A stretch of DNA of 64,000 bases from QHXW01 sp963768075 (GCA_963768075.1 CAVYHD010000002.1:372001-436000), one strand, 5' to 3'; counted from the first letter of the stretch, positions 1 through 9,664 are shown. Translations and numbers: made by a program. The notes: generated by a model not told the origin, from the sequence alone.

Positions 1-233
1 ATGCACACCTGTGGCACGGTGCCACAGCCAACCGCACCGGTGGCGCTCGCCGTGCCATGCACGCCTTCTATACCCGGCGGGACAAGCCGCAGCAGCAATA
101 CCAGAAAAAGCTGCTTTCCTCCGAGGTGCAGGCCCACCTCGCGCCGAGCCTGCGCAAGCTTTTGGCCCTGGACGATCCGCTGAACGACGAACTCAGTTCC
201 CGCTACAGCGGCGCGAGCGGCTTTTTGAAATGA
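1..233 (+). CDS. PhyH-family dioxygenase, C-terminal fragment (cut by window edge)
   Basis: Reading frame 3 is open from the window edge to the TGA at 231-233 and encodes about 76 residues. It begins AHLWHGATANRTGGARRAMH, a typical end of the phytanoyl-CoA dioxygenase (PhyH) family of Fe(II)/2-oxoglutarate oxygenases: the distal metal-binding His (LWHG) is followed by a short Asn-x-(Thr/Ser) stretch and the Arg that holds 2-oxoglutarate (GGARRA). A charged tail follows (FYTRRDKPQQQYQKKLL). The substrate cannot be judged because the HxD motif and most of the fold lie outside the window. The longer open frames overlapping it in the other two registers have shadow-like composition (Arg/Pro/Ser-rich). 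Family call is good; function is open. Confidence 0.7.
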   Translation, partial: AHLWHGATANRTGGARRAMHAFYTRRDKPQQQYQKKLLSSEVQAHLAPSLRKLLALDDPLNDELSSRYSGASGFLK

Positions 234-376
234 CATGCCCGCGAGAAATATATTTGGGGTGTTTTCAGTTAAAACATGCCGGCACTGGAAGTTAAGCCGG
301 CAGGCCGGGGGTAGAGTCTAGGGGAAAGAGGGATTTCGGTCCTCCGATACTTCTTCCCATTTTGCCTCTGACGCCC

Positions 377-1345
377 CTACCGAAAAATCCTTCCCGCTCC
401 CGTTGGGGAGCGCTCCGCCGATTGGCCGGACTCCCTCTCTTCCAATACTTCCTGGTATACAGCCATCAATTTGCGGATCTCCTCCACGTCCTGCGGCCGG
501 CAATCGGACAGTGGCGGACGCACGGGACCAGCGGGCATTCCCAGAATCTCCATGGCCGCTTTCATGACCGCCACTTCATAGCCGCGCCGGCGATCGCGGA
601 TGGCGTAGAGCGGATGGACGTAGCGGCGCATCAGGCCGTCGAGCCCCACGAAATCCCGCTTCAAACCGGCGTCAGCCAACTGCAAAGACAGTTTCGGCGC
701 GATATTCGAGATGCTCGAGGTGTAAGCTTGCACGCCGATGGCGAAGTAAGCCGGGACGCAATCATCCCCAATGCCGCCAAACCAGGCGAGCCGATCACCA
801 ACATAGCTCATGATGCGCTGATATTTGCGGGCGTCGCCCTGACCGTCCTTCCAAGCGGCAAGAGAGGGCAGCCGTTCGGCCAGGCGGGCGACCTGCTCGG
901 GGGAGAAGACGGCCCAATCGCGGCTATAAATCATGAGCGGCAGGCCGCTGGCGCGGGCGATGGCCTGGTAATAATCGAACAGACCTTCTTCGGGAGGGTT
1001 GGAATAGTAAGGCGGCAGCACCAGCAGGCAATCGGCTCCCGCCTTCTCAACACCGCGGGCGATCTCGGCGCCCAGTGCCGCATTGAACCCCACGCCAGCA
1101 ACTACGGGCATGCGGCCGGCAGCCGCTTCGACCGTGACGCGCACGACTTCGATGATCTCCGCAACGGTGAGCGAGTACAATTCGCCGGTTCCACCGGCGG
1201 CGACCATGGCACAGAACGGATGGCGCGCCATCAGGCCGACGTTGCGCGCCAGACCGTCGAGATCGAGCGAGAGATCCTGACGGAATGGCGTGATGGGGAA
1301 TCCGAAAACGCCTCGAAAACGAGTGCGCAGGTCGCTCGGGGTCAT
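377..1345 (-). CDS. kdgD: 5-dehydro-4-deoxyglucarate dehydratase
   Basis: 322 residues, the usual length for this DapA/NAL-superfamily TIM barrel. It decarboxylates and dehydrates 5-keto-4-deoxy-D-glucarate to 2-oxoglutarate semialdehyde in D-glucarate/D-galactarate catabolism. The GGTGE substrate loop is at residues 51-55, the PPYY segment at 111-114, the catalytic Tyr at 140 (MIYSRDW) and the Schiff-base Lys at 166 in WKDGQGD. The KDGxGD context is characteristic of this dehydratase rather than of dihydrodipicolinate synthase. The substrate assignment is supported by the glucarate dehydratase gene about 1.4 kb upstream on the same strand (2778-4091). A secreted-protein gene on the opposite strand lies between them, so the two enzymes are not in one simple operon. 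The start is an ATG with no strong Shine-Dalgarno. It acts in the cytoplasm. Confidence 0.88.
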   Translation of the reverse strand: MTPSDLRTRFRGVFGFPITPFRQDLSLDLDGLARNVGLMARHPFCAMVAAGGTGELYSLTVAEIIEVVRVTVEAAAGRMPVVAGVGFNAALGAEIARGVEKAGADCLLVLPPYYSNPPEEGLFDYYQAIARASGLPLMIYSRDWAVFSPEQVARLAERLPSLAAWKDGQGDARKYQRIMSYVGDRLAWFGGIGDDCVPAYFAIGVQAYTSSISNIAPKLSLQLADAGLKRDFVGLDGLMRRYVHPLYAIRDRRRGYEVAVMKAAMEILGMPAGPVRPPLSDCRPQDVEEIRKLMAVYQEVLEERESGQSAERSPTGAGRIFR

Positions 1346-1421
1346 GGGATCAATTTAGCAGACTGGAACGGGACAGGAATTGAGGTTTCCGTCCCCCACC
1401 AACGCGGCGTATTCTCTAGGT

Positions 1422-2729
1422 ATGCGCGCCGGCGTTCTCCTCGCCGTAGCTGGGGCGCTTTGCGCCCAGTCACCACCCGATCCTACGGAAGTGCTTGCCC
1501 ACGCGCGGGACAATGTGTTTGAGCGCAGGGACCGGTTACCGAACTACACCTGCGTACAAACGGTCGACCGTCTCTACTTGAGACCAGCCGTAGATCCAGA
1601 GCTCGTGCCTTCCTGCAGCCAGATGCGCGACCGCAAGAAGAATGCCGGGGGGCGGCGCATCTATCTGACGGACCGATTGCATCTCGACGTCAAGGTTTCC
1701 CGTGGGGTTGAGATCGGCTCCTGGGCGGGCGCGAGCCAGTTCGACTCGCGCAATATCTTTGAGCTGGTGGGCCGCGGACCATTCGGCACCGGGGCGCTCG
1801 GCCCATTCCTGTCCGATATTTTCACCGAAGGCAGTGCCAGCTTCGAATACAACGGGGAGAAGCCCTCGGGAAGCGACAAGCTGTACGAGTACCGCTTTCA
1901 AGTACCCGCCAGCACGAGCCATTACAGCGTGGAGGTGCGCCACGACTGGCACGTTCTCGCCTATGACGGCTTGGTGCGGATCGATCCCCAGACGTTCGAT
2001 CTCAGGTATTTGCTGGTTCGGGCCAGTGAACTGCCGCCGGAATCGGAAACCTGCGAGGCGGTGACGAGCGTGGATTACGACAGGGTCCAGATGGGCACGG
2101 GGAGCGTCCTGTTGCCGCAGCAGAGCCGGCTGCACATTCTCATGATGGACAGTAGCGAAAGCGACATCGCGACAAAATACGCCAGTTGCCGCGAGTATCA
2201 CGGCGAAGCGAGTATCCATTTTGGCGACGAGCCGGCAGCGATCACAACGGGGCAGACGGCGGGCGCCGCGCCTCCCGTGATGCTCCCTGCCGGCCTGGCG
2301 ATTTCGCTCGCGCTCGCGGCGCCCATCGACACCGACACCGCAGCAGCAGGCGACATGGTTGTGGAGAAGGTTCGCAAAGCGGTACGCGGTCATAAATCCG
2401 ACGAGGTACTCATTCCGGATGGGGCGATAGTGCGGGGCCGGATCATCGGGATGCGGCACTGGCTGGATTCCCCTCGCCGTTTCGAAATCTCGATCCGGCT
2501 GGAGACCTGGGAGGCGGGCGGCGTTTCCACGCCGATCAATGCCAAGCCCGAAACCGATTATGCCGCGGTGAACTCCGGGTTCCACGGTCGAATGCCGATC
2601 GTTCTGCCGCCGGCAGGCCAGCCGGCCGGCGTGGCCACATTCGCCTTCGCGGCGTCAGGGGATCGATACATTGTGAAGCGCGGCTTCGAGTCAAAGTGGG
2701 TCACCGTGGCAGCGCCGGTTCAGCCGTAA
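1422..2729 (+). CDS. Secreted protein of unknown function
   Basis: About 435 residues from the ATG at 1422, chosen because it begins directly with a signal peptide (MRAGVLLAVAGALCAQSPP). The frame extends up to a TTG at 1380, but that extension is not signal-like. The mature N-terminus has LPNYTCVQTVDRLYLRP, followed by about 200 residues rich in aromatic and beta-strand patterns. The last third (PAGLAISLALAAPIDTDTAAAGD, then GAIVRGRIIGM) resembles the small beta domains in which a ligand or matrix property is tuned, but no named domain is claimed. I do not recognise the function; related secreted proteins are frequent in acidobacterial genomes. It lies between kdgD and gudD on the opposite strand, its 3' end only 48 bases from the end of gudD, so the two converge. 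Confidence 0.75.
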   Translation: MRAGVLLAVAGALCAQSPPDPTEVLAHARDNVFERRDRLPNYTCVQTVDRLYLRPAVDPELVPSCSQMRDRKKNAGGRRIYLTDRLHLDVKVSRGVEIGSWAGASQFDSRNIFELVGRGPFGTGALGPFLSDIFTEGSASFEYNGEKPSGSDKLYEYRFQVPASTSHYSVEVRHDWHVLAYDGLVRIDPQTFDLRYLLVRASELPPESETCEAVTSVDYDRVQMGTGSVLLPQQSRLHILMMDSSESDIATKYASCREYHGEASIHFGDEPAAITTGQTAGAAPPVMLPAGLAISLALAAPIDTDTAAAGDMVVEKVRKAVRGHKSDEVLIPDGAIVRGRIIGMRHWLDSPRRFEISIRLETWEAGGVSTPINAKPETDYAAVNSGFHGRMPIVLPPAGQPAGVATFAFAASGDRYIVKRGFESKWVTVAAPVQP

Positions 2730-2777
2730 GTGGACCCGATACCGGCGCGGGAGGTGCGCTGGACAAGATGGGGTCCC

Positions 2778-4091
2778 TTACCAGCGCGGTAGGATGCGCT
2801 TCCAATTCGGATCGACGTGTTGGCGCATTTCAGCTTCGTCGTCGCGCTTGCGGTAGGGGAGTTTGGCGTAGCGCTCGCGGCCGCGGGCGAGCTGATCGTA
2901 GTCGAGTTCCACACCGAGGCCGGACTTGGCGGGGATGCGGACGCAGCCGTTCTCGATGGGAATGCGGCCTCCTGACACCACTTCGTCGGTGGAGTTTTGC
3001 CAAGGATAGTGAGTGTCGCAGGCGTAGGTGAGATTCGGACACGCGGCGGCGACATGTGTCATGGCCATCAGGCTGACGCCGAGGTGGCTGTTGGAGTGCA
3101 TGGAGAGACCCATGCCGAGCACGCCGCACATGTGTGAGAGGTGCTGGACCTGGCGCATACCGCCCCAGTAGTGCGGGTCGCAGAGAACGATCTGGACGGC
3201 ATCGAGCGAGCGGGCCAGCGGGACATCGGCAAAATTCGTGACCGCGACGTTGCTGGCGAGGGGCGTGTGGTTGTTCTCAGCCACCAGACGGCGGCGGACT
3301 TCAGCCATTCCGTCCAGCCCTGGGCAGGGATCTTCGAGGTAGCCGCCGCCGGACAGCTCGTCGCGCAAGCTGCGGCCGACGTTTACTGAAGTGTCCACGG
3401 ACCAGGCGCAGTTAGGATCGATACGGAGAGGGTAGGAATTGCCAAATTCCTGGCGGAGCGCTTGAATCGTCGAGATTTCGACATCCGATGTCAGAACTCC
3501 ACCCTTCAGCTTGATCTCGCGGAAGCCGTAGCGCGCGATCATCTGTTTGGCTTCGCGGACGGCGGCTGAGGGATCGAGCACCTCGCCGTATTCGTCTTCC
3601 CGGCGATCGTCACCGATTCCGCCGCCACCCCCGTGCTTATAAAAGAGATAGGCGGAGAATGGGACTGCGTCGCGGACGCGGCCGCCGATCACGTCACAGA
3701 TCGGCTTACCAACGGCTTTTCCGATGATATCGAGGCAGGCGAATTCAATGGCAGCGAAGGAGCGGGCCTGCTGATCGAGCGGATTTTCGCCGGGGACAAG
3801 ATAGGTCTGGGTGCGGTCGCCGCCACTTGCAACCGATTGATTCATTAGCTGATGAAGCCCGGCCAGTTGGAACGGGTCCATGCCGGTTACGGTGCCGCGC
3901 AGGGCTTCGAGCGCGGCGACGGGGCGTTCGCCGCCATACGTTTCGCTGATACCTGTGATGCCGTCATCCGTTTTTAACTCGACGATGGTGCGTAAAGCGT
4001 ACGGGGCGTGTAATCCGTACGAGCTGCGCAAAGGAGGATCAGAAATCATAATACTGTGCAAGTTTATGGACGATATGTACATTTGAGTCAC
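2778..4091 (-). CDS. gudD: Glucarate dehydratase (enolase superfamily)
   Basis: 437 residues. It dehydrates D-glucarate (often also L-idarate) to 5-keto-4-deoxyglucarate, the substrate of KdgD encoded at 377-1345. The enolase-superfamily ligands and bases can be followed in order: the KxK pair K194-L-K196 (REIKLKGG), metal ligands D225 and N227 (RIDPN), E253-D254 (YLEDPCPG), the SNVAVTNF strand at 280-287, D305 (CDPHYWGG), and the His base in MHSNSHLG, where H332-S-N334 matches the HSN signature of glucarate dehydratases. The first start in frame is GTG at 4091, with an ATG three codons later at 4082; neither has a clear ribosome site. Length and motifs are complete. It acts in the cytoplasm. 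Confidence 0.92.
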   Translation of the reverse strand: MTQMYISSINLHSIMISDPPLRSSYGLHAPYALRTIVELKTDDGITGISETYGGERPVAALEALRGTVTGMDPFQLAGLHQLMNQSVASGGDRTQTYLVPGENPLDQQARSFAAIEFACLDIIGKAVGKPICDVIGGRVRDAVPFSAYLFYKHGGGGGIGDDRREDEYGEVLDPSAAVREAKQMIARYGFREIKLKGGVLTSDVEISTIQALRQEFGNSYPLRIDPNCAWSVDTSVNVGRSLRDELSGGGYLEDPCPGLDGMAEVRRRLVAENNHTPLASNVAVTNFADVPLARSLDAVQIVLCDPHYWGGMRQVQHLSHMCGVLGMGLSMHSNSHLGVSLMAMTHVAAACPNLTYACDTHYPWQNSTDEVVSGGRIPIENGCVRIPAKSGLGVELDYDQLARGRERYAKLPYRKRDDEAEMRQHVDPNWKRILPRW

Positions 4092-4152
4092 TCGGGTTCG
4101 GGAGAGTCCGATGGCATCAAAGTTGCATCAACAATAAGCGAGGCCTGTGGCA

Positions 4153-4278
4153 ATGGCGGCAACAATCATCGGCGTGGCATTCCTCGGGAGTCTGGCGACT
4201 GCGTTCATGGTGGAGAAAGCGGTGCTCGGCGCCATGTTCGGTGCGATGAAGCGGGACAAGACGAAAAAACCTGATTAG
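4153..4278 (+). CDS. Small single-span membrane protein (hypothetical)
   Basis: A 41-codon frame: ATG at 4153, TAG at 4276-4278. The product starts MAATIIGVAFLGSLATAFMV, one hydrophobic helix of about 22 residues, then a short amphipathic stretch (EKAVLGAMFGAMK) and a very basic tail (RDKTKKPD). That layout, with positive charge after the helix, is what real small membrane proteins look like. An in-frame GTG two codons upstream is an alternative start. It sits alone in the 336-base gap between gudD and the peptidase gene. There is no strong ribosome site and no family is recognised, so it could be a chance frame. Confidence 0.4.
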   Translation: MAATIIGVAFLGSLATAFMVEKAVLGAMFGAMKRDKTKKPD

Positions 4279-4427
4279 TGTCTCCATTTCTCTCAAGTCA
4301 AAATTGAAGTTCCATTCTAGCGCCGTTATGCTGGAGGTTGGCTCCAGAGCGGCCCGCGAAATCGAATCCCCACCAGCTAGCCGGTGAAATCAAACTGAAA
4401 TCTGATGCCGTTGGTTTAGTGGGCCAC

Positions 4428-5644
4428 ATGGGGGCCTACCTCCTGCTGGCCGCGGTGGCCGTTTGCGCGGAGACGGGCGACCGGGCGATTTTTGACGAGA
4501 TCGGCCGGGACCTGCGCGAGCTCAACCAGATCACAGGCTTGAAGATTCATCATAAGGTTCCGTTCGATCTGATTTCGAAAGATCAGGTTAACGAGTTTCT
4601 AAAAGATCGGATCAAGAAGAAGCGGACCCCGAGGATATGCGCATCGAGGCGCTGAGCCTCAAGAAATTCGGATTCGTACCACAGGACTTCGACCTAGAGA
4701 AGACCGAAGTGGACCTTCTCACCGAGCAAGCCGCTGCGTTCTACGACTATCACAAAAAGAAGCTCTACATCACCGACTCGGCGCCGAAGGACATGCGCGA
4801 GGAAGCGCTGATCCACGAACTGGCGCACGCGCTGGCGGACCAGAATTTTCATCTGGAGCGGTTCATCCGGAAGGGGAGCGACGATGATGACATGTCGATG
4901 GCGCGCGAGGCGGTGATGGAGGGGCAGGCGACGTGGCTGATGTCGGAGACGGTGGAACGGCGCGAGGGCCAGACGCTGAAGGGGTCGCCCGAAGCCGTGG
5001 AGTTGATGAGCAAGGCGATGGACTCGGGAGGGAAGGAGTACCCGGTGTTCGATTCCTCGCCGCTGTATTTGCGCCGCACGCTGGTGTTCCCGTACACGCA
5101 GGGCCTACTGTTTCAGAACGCGTTGGTGGAGAAGCTCGGCCAGGCGGCGTTTGCGGAGGTTTTCCGGCATCCGCCGGTTTCGACGCAGCAGATTCTGCAT
5201 CCCGAAAAATATTTTGCGCACGAGATTCCCACGCACCCGGCGCTGCCGCGGCTTTCCGCGGGCAAGGGATATAAGAAACTGGCGGTGGGAACGATGGGGG
5301 AACTCGACCATGCGTTGCTGATCGAACAGTTTCTGGACGCGCACAAGGCCGGAGAGATCGCGCCTCACTGGAGAGGCGGGGAGTACGCGCTCGAAGAGAA
5401 GAAATCCGAGAAACGCGTGGTGCTGGAATACGCGGCGGAGTGGGAGGACGCGGCTTGGGCGCGGCAGTATTTTGACGCCTACCAGAACGTGCTGCGGAAA
5501 AAATGGCAGAAGATCGAAGTGCAGACGCTCAATGACTCGACATTTGCCGGGCGGGGCGATGACGGCTATTTCGTGGTGCGGCTGGAGGGAACTATAGTGC
5601 GCAGCCTCGAAGGGCTGCGCGATGCTGCGGTAAACTCGAACTGA
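4428..5644 (+). pseudogene. Secreted HExxH metallopeptidase, one frameshift
   Basis: Two overlapping frames form one protein. The first, from the ATG at 4428, begins with a signal peptide (MGAYLLLAAVAVCAETGD) and reads to about 4620. The second carries on from there to the TGA at 5642-5644. The join falls in the AAG-AAG-AAG run at 4614-4622: one missing base would restore KKKADPEDM and a single polypeptide of about 405 residues. The second part has a zincin site HELAH (residues 60-64 counted from the ATG at 4637) and a likely third ligand in AREAVMEGQATWL, as in gluzincin-type peptidases. The stop overlaps the start of the next gene (ATGA). Either a recent one-base lesion or a sequencing error; the rest of the frame is undamaged. 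Confidence 0.75.
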
Positions 5645-6189
5645 TGCTGCCGCGAAGAGTACTCCCGCTGTTGTTATGCGTGGCGAGCCTGGCACAGGGC
5701 GCTACGGTTCCCCGGCCCGCGCCGGACTTCGCCGTCGACTTGACGGATGGCTCGCAGATTCATCTGAGCCAATTCCGTGGCAAGGTGGTGGTGATGGCCT
5801 TCATCCTGACCACGTGTCCGCACTGCCAGTTCACGTCGCGGATTCTGACGAAACTACAACAGGAATATGGCCCGCGGGGGTTTCAAGTGGTGGCCTCGGC
5901 CATCGAAGACATGGCCAAAATGAATGTGCCGGACTTCATCCGTAATTTCAATCCGGCCTACCCGGTGGGGTATACGCAGCGAGAAGTGGCGGAGAGCTTT
6001 CTCGAACACCCGGTGATGTTCCGGTTGCTGATGCCGCAAGTAGTGGTGATCGACCGGAAGGGAACGATCCGCGGCCAGTACGCGGGGGACGACCCATTCA
6101 TCGCGAAAGAAACGGATCAGGAAAAGAATTTTCGCGAACTGCTGGAGCCGCTATTAAAGGAAGCAACGACAGCGCGTCGCAAGAAATAG
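5644..6189 (+). CDS. Thioredoxin-like (TlpA/redoxin) exported protein
   Basis: 181 residues with an N-terminal signal sequence (MLPRRVLPLLLCVASLAQG) followed by a thioredoxin fold of the AhpC/TSA-TlpA group: PAPDFAVDL, then LSQFRGKVVVMAF, then the redox motif C58-P-H-C61, and a cis-Pro-type strand in LMPQVVVIDRKG. CPHC is the active site of reducing or isomerising periplasmic thioredoxins. The start codon overlaps the stop of the upstream metallopeptidase (ATGA at 5643-5646), so the two are translationally coupled and probably work together in the periplasm. The role of the pair is not known. Complete and undamaged. Confidence 0.82.
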   Translation: MLPRRVLPLLLCVASLAQGATVPRPAPDFAVDLTDGSQIHLSQFRGKVVVMAFILTTCPHCQFTSRILTKLQQEYGPRGFQVVASAIEDMAKMNVPDFIRNFNPAYPVGYTQREVAESFLEHPVMFRLLMPQVVVIDRKGTIRGQYAGDDPFIAKETDQEKNFRELLEPLLKEATTARRKK

Positions 6190-6307
6190 TGACGAGCGAC
6201 TCGCGGGCATCTTCCTGTTTTCTTCAGGTTTCGATTGCGTTTCAGACACTTGTCGTACTATGATTCCTTTCATCTACTCCTGTAGTGCTTGAGGAACCAA
6301 TAACGAT

Positions 6308-9300
6308 ATGAGACGGCTGTTTGAACTGTTACGTTCCGTTGTGTTTATGGCCACCGTGCTGTCGGTGGCATGCATTCTGCCAGACCACCTGGCCGCGCAA
6401 TTTACTACGGCAACCTTGAGCGGCAACGTCGTCGACCAATCGGGCGCCGCCATTCCGGGCGCCAAGGTGGCGGTGCAAAATGTGGACACAGGGTTCACCC
6501 AGACCGCCAGCACCGGACCCGCAGGCGACTATCTTTTCGCCCGTCTGCCTATCGGCAAATACAAGTTGACGGTTGAGAAGGAGGGGCTGCAAACGTACGT
6601 GCAATCCGGCATCGAGCTGGATGTCAGCCAGACGGCTACGCAGAAAGTCGTGATGACCGTCGGCGCTGTCTCGCAGCAAGTGACGGTTACGGGAGATGCT
6701 TCGATCGTGACCACGCAGTCGGCCGCTATCAGCCAAGTGGTGACCGAGCGCCAGATTGTCGATTTGCCGCTTGACGGGCGCCAGGTGCAGCAACTTGTTT
6801 TCCTCTCAGCCGGCATCACCGACACCACGGCGCACTATTGCGGCTCCAACTGCGAGGGCGGGACGTATCCGGGGGAGCAATACGCCAAGGCCAGCGGAAC
6901 TTTTTCTGAAAGCATCAACTACCAGATGGATGGCGTGGCCTACAACGACACTTACGTCAACACAAATCTGCCGTTCCCGAACCCGGACGCCCTCCAGGAA
7001 TTCAGCGTGCAGGGGACGAACATGAGCGCGGAGTACGGCAACGCGGTCGGTGGCGTTGTGAATGTGGTGACCAAGTCCGGCACTAACCAAATTCATGGCG
7101 ATGTATTCGAATTTCTACGCAATGGCGACATGAACGCGCGCAACTTCTTCGCGCCGGCGCAAGACCAGATCAAGCGCAATCAATTCGGCGGCAGCGTGGG
7201 CGGCCCGATCCTGAAGGACCGGTTATTCTACTTCGGGACGTATCAGGGCACGCGCTACGCGAATGCACCGAATGGGGATATTGCCTTTGTGCCCACGGCC
7301 CAAGAGCGCACGGGGAACTTTTCCGATTTGCCGGGGGTACAGTTGGTTGACCCACTCAACAACAACCTTCCATTCGCCGGGAACCAGATTCCTGCCAGCC
7401 GCCTAAGCTCGGTGTCCCAATATCTGTTGAACTACCTTCCTCTTCCGAACGGCCCCGGGCAAGAGATCAATTATCTCGGCCCGAGCCAGCGCTGGGCGGA
7501 CGACCAGTTCATGGTCAAGGGGGATTACGTACAAGGCAAGAATCAGATCTCCCTCCGGTATTTCTTTACCAATTTCAACCAACAGCCGATGACTAACAAG
7601 GCCAACCTATTGCAGGTCGATGGAAATGGCAACCAGGTTCGGGTACAGAATTACGCGGCAACCTACACCTATAACGCGACCGCGCACCTTTTGTTTAACA
7701 CCTGGTTCGGGTGGAACCAGCAAAATGGCGGATCGTTGTCCGGAGCACCGTTCTGCCCGCAAGCCGCAGGGATTGAGATTGCCGGGACTACTCCTTGCGA
7801 ACTGGTGATCGGCGTTGGTGGCGGTTTCTCGGTCAGCAGCAATCACTACGGCGCTTTCAATCGCGGCGACTCGACGTATCGCGAAGACGTGACATATATC
7901 AAGGGCACACACGAGCTTCATTTTGGCGGGGAAGCGCTACGCGTTCGCGCGCCCATGGCCAACACATTCGAAGAAAACGGCGAATTCTACTTCAACAACA
8001 ACCTTTCGGGAAACAACATGGCGGACTTCATGCTGGGCCAGGTATCGACGTTCACCCAAGCAGGAGGACTTTACCTCAACTTCACGGGCGTCAAGTGGAG
8101 CTCGTTCATACAGGATAACTGGCGCGTGAATTCCCGGCTGACTGTCAATCTGGGTCTGCGGTGGGACCCGTGGTTCCCGTACCAGGACAGTGAAGGGCGG
8201 GTTGGCTGCTTTGAGCCCGGACAACAATCGACGCGATTCCCCGACGCGCCAGAAGGGCTGCTGTTTGGCGGGAGCAACCACGATGCCGGGTGCCCGGCGG
8301 CCTCTATGAACAGCAAGCCATGGAACTTCGCGCCGCGCCTGGGCTTCGCGTACCGGCTCACCGATGACGGCAAGACCAGCATCCGCGGGGGTGCTGGCGA
8401 ATATTATGCGATTCCGAATACTGTCGCCTTCCAGGATGTAGTGGGCATTCCACCGTTTGCTCCGATCATCACCTTAAACGATGTCAATTTTAAGGACCCC
8501 TACGGCAGCGCAGGGATAGCGAACCCGTTCCCGGCATCGTTCGGCGCCATCAGCAAGTCCTATTCATCCAGCGCGACGTTTCCGCAAGGACCGTTCTCGT
8601 TTACGCAGATCTTCGGTCAGAATTTCCAGTTGCCGGTGATCGCGCTGTGGAACCTCACGCTGGAGCGCCAGCTTGGCGCAAGCTGGCTGGTGCGAGCGGC
8701 GTATGTCGGCAACAAGGGCACGCATCTTTACGGCACGGCCGATCAGGAGTCCGGCCTGTTTCAGGCCAATCCTGCAATTTACACTCCCGGAAACAACGCG
8801 AACGGGACACCGATATCGACGGAGGCCAACGAACAATCGCGGCGCATGTATCCAGGCTACGGAAGCGTCAGCGTGGTCGATTCCTCGATCAACTCCAACT
8901 ACAACGGGTTACAGCTTACCGTGGAAAAGCGGTTCAGCTCCGGCCTTTCCCTGCTGACAAACTACACGTGGTCCAAGGACCTGGACGACTTTGCTCCGCT
9001 CGGTTCCTATTACGGGCCGACTGATCCGTTCAACCGGCACTTCGATTACGGTCCGTCGGATGACGATGTTCGGCACGTATTCAAGTTGTCGGGCACGTAT
9101 CAGCTTCCGCACTTTGGCGTGAACGAGTTTGCAGGCAAACTGGTAAATGGATGGCAGGTTAGCAGTATTGTCACCTGGCAGGGCGGATTCCCGTTCACGG
9201 TATACAGCGGTGTGGACAATTCGCTTACCGGAGAGTTCGAGGACCGGGCGGACTTCACGGGCACCAACATCCACCAGGCAGTGATCGGTTCGGGGGAATC

Positions 9301-9631
9301 CCATGGCCAGATGGTGCAGGAATGGATCAACACCTCCCTGTTTCAACCGAATGCCATCGGGACCTTCGGCAACCAGGGAAAAAATTCTCTCCGCGGCCCG
9401 CGCCTGTTCAACACTAACATGTCGCTGGTAAAGCACACGAAGATCAACGAGCGGATTGGAGTCGAGTTCCGCGCGGAGGCGTTCAATGTGTTCAACAACG
9501 TCAACTTCAATCTCTATTCGACCAACGGCAACGCCGCCGTGGATAGGTATCAGGCCGACCCCACATTCGGCGAGATTTTTAGCGCGGCGTCCCCGCGTAT
9601 TCTGCAACTGGCGCTGAAGCTGTCATTCTGA
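6308..9631 (+). CDS. TonB-dependent receptor with carboxypeptidase-regulatory-like N-terminus
   Basis: 1107 residues. A signal peptide (about residues 1-32) is followed by a carboxypeptidase-regulatory-like beta sandwich (roughly 36-120; LSGNVVDQSGAAIPGAKV, YLFARLPIGKYKLTV). A plug domain follows (about 125-260; LPLDGRQVQQLVFLSAG, and SAEYGNAVGGVVNVVTKSG near 240), then a long 22-strand-type barrel ending in ILQLALKLSF, whose terminal Phe is the usual insertion signal for outer-membrane barrels. This architecture is the expanded acidobacterial OAR/SusC-like receptor class, generally thought to import glycans or other large substrates. A large esterase gene follows 73 bases downstream on the same strand and may act on the imported ligand. 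No damage seen. Confidence 0.9.
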   Translation: MRRLFELLRSVVFMATVLSVACILPDHLAAQFTTATLSGNVVDQSGAAIPGAKVAVQNVDTGFTQTASTGPAGDYLFARLPIGKYKLTVEKEGLQTYVQSGIELDVSQTATQKVVMTVGAVSQQVTVTGDASIVTTQSAAISQVVTERQIVDLPLDGRQVQQLVFLSAGITDTTAHYCGSNCEGGTYPGEQYAKASGTFSESINYQMDGVAYNDTYVNTNLPFPNPDALQEFSVQGTNMSAEYGNAVGGVVNVVTKSGTNQIHGDVFEFLRNGDMNARNFFAPAQDQIKRNQFGGSVGGPILKDRLFYFGTYQGTRYANAPNGDIAFVPTAQERTGNFSDLPGVQLVDPLNNNLPFAGNQIPASRLSSVSQYLLNYLPLPNGPGQEINYLGPSQRWADDQFMVKGDYVQGKNQISLRYFFTNFNQQPMTNKANLLQVDGNGNQVRVQNYAATYTYNATAHLLFNTWFGWNQQNGGSLSGAPFCPQAAGIEIAGTTPCELVIGVGGGFSVSSNHYGAFNRGDSTYREDVTYIKGTHELHFGGEALRVRAPMANTFEENGEFYFNNNLSGNNMADFMLGQVSTFTQAGGLYLNFTGVKWSSFIQDNWRVNSRLTVNLGLRWDPWFPYQDSEGRVGCFEPGQQSTRFPDAPEGLLFGGSNHDAGCPAASMNSKPWNFAPRLGFAYRLTDDGKTSIRGGAGEYYAIPNTVAFQDVVGIPPFAPIITLNDVNFKDPYGSAGIANPFPASFGAISKSYSSSATFPQGPFSFTQIFGQNFQLPVIALWNLTLERQLGASWLVRAAYVGNKGTHLYGTADQESGLFQANPAIYTPGNNANGTPISTEANEQSRRMYPGYGSVSVVDSSINSNYNGLQLTVEKRFSSGLSLLTNYTWSKDLDDFAPLGSYYGPTDPFNRHFDYGPSDDDVRHVFKLSGTYQLPHFGVNEFAGKLVNGWQVSSIVTWQGGFPFTVYSGVDNSLTGEFEDRADFTGTNIHQAVIGSGESHGQMVQEWINTSLFQPNAIGTFGNQGKNSLRGPRLFNTNMSLVKHTKINERIGVEFRAEAFNVFNNVNFNLYSTNGNAAVDRYQADPTFGEIFSAASPRILQLALKLSF

Positions 9632-9637
9632 TGGGAG

Positions 9638-9664
9638 GCCGGGCCCGTGCCCGGCTCCTGTTTG
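9638..9664 (+). terminator. Possible terminator after the TonB-dependent receptor
   Basis: A perfect 7-bp GC stem, GCCGGGC (9638-9644), loop CCGT, GCCCGGC (9649-9655), begins 6 bases after the receptor stop codon. The following tract is only weakly T-rich (CTCCTGTTTG), so it may be an inefficient terminator or an attenuator between receptor and esterase. Confidence 0.4.

Noticed and set aside
362..1522. 386-codon plus-strand frame over kdgD
   Set aside because: It is antisense to a complete enzyme with all catalytic residues and has no domain pattern of its own; a GC-rich shadow frame.
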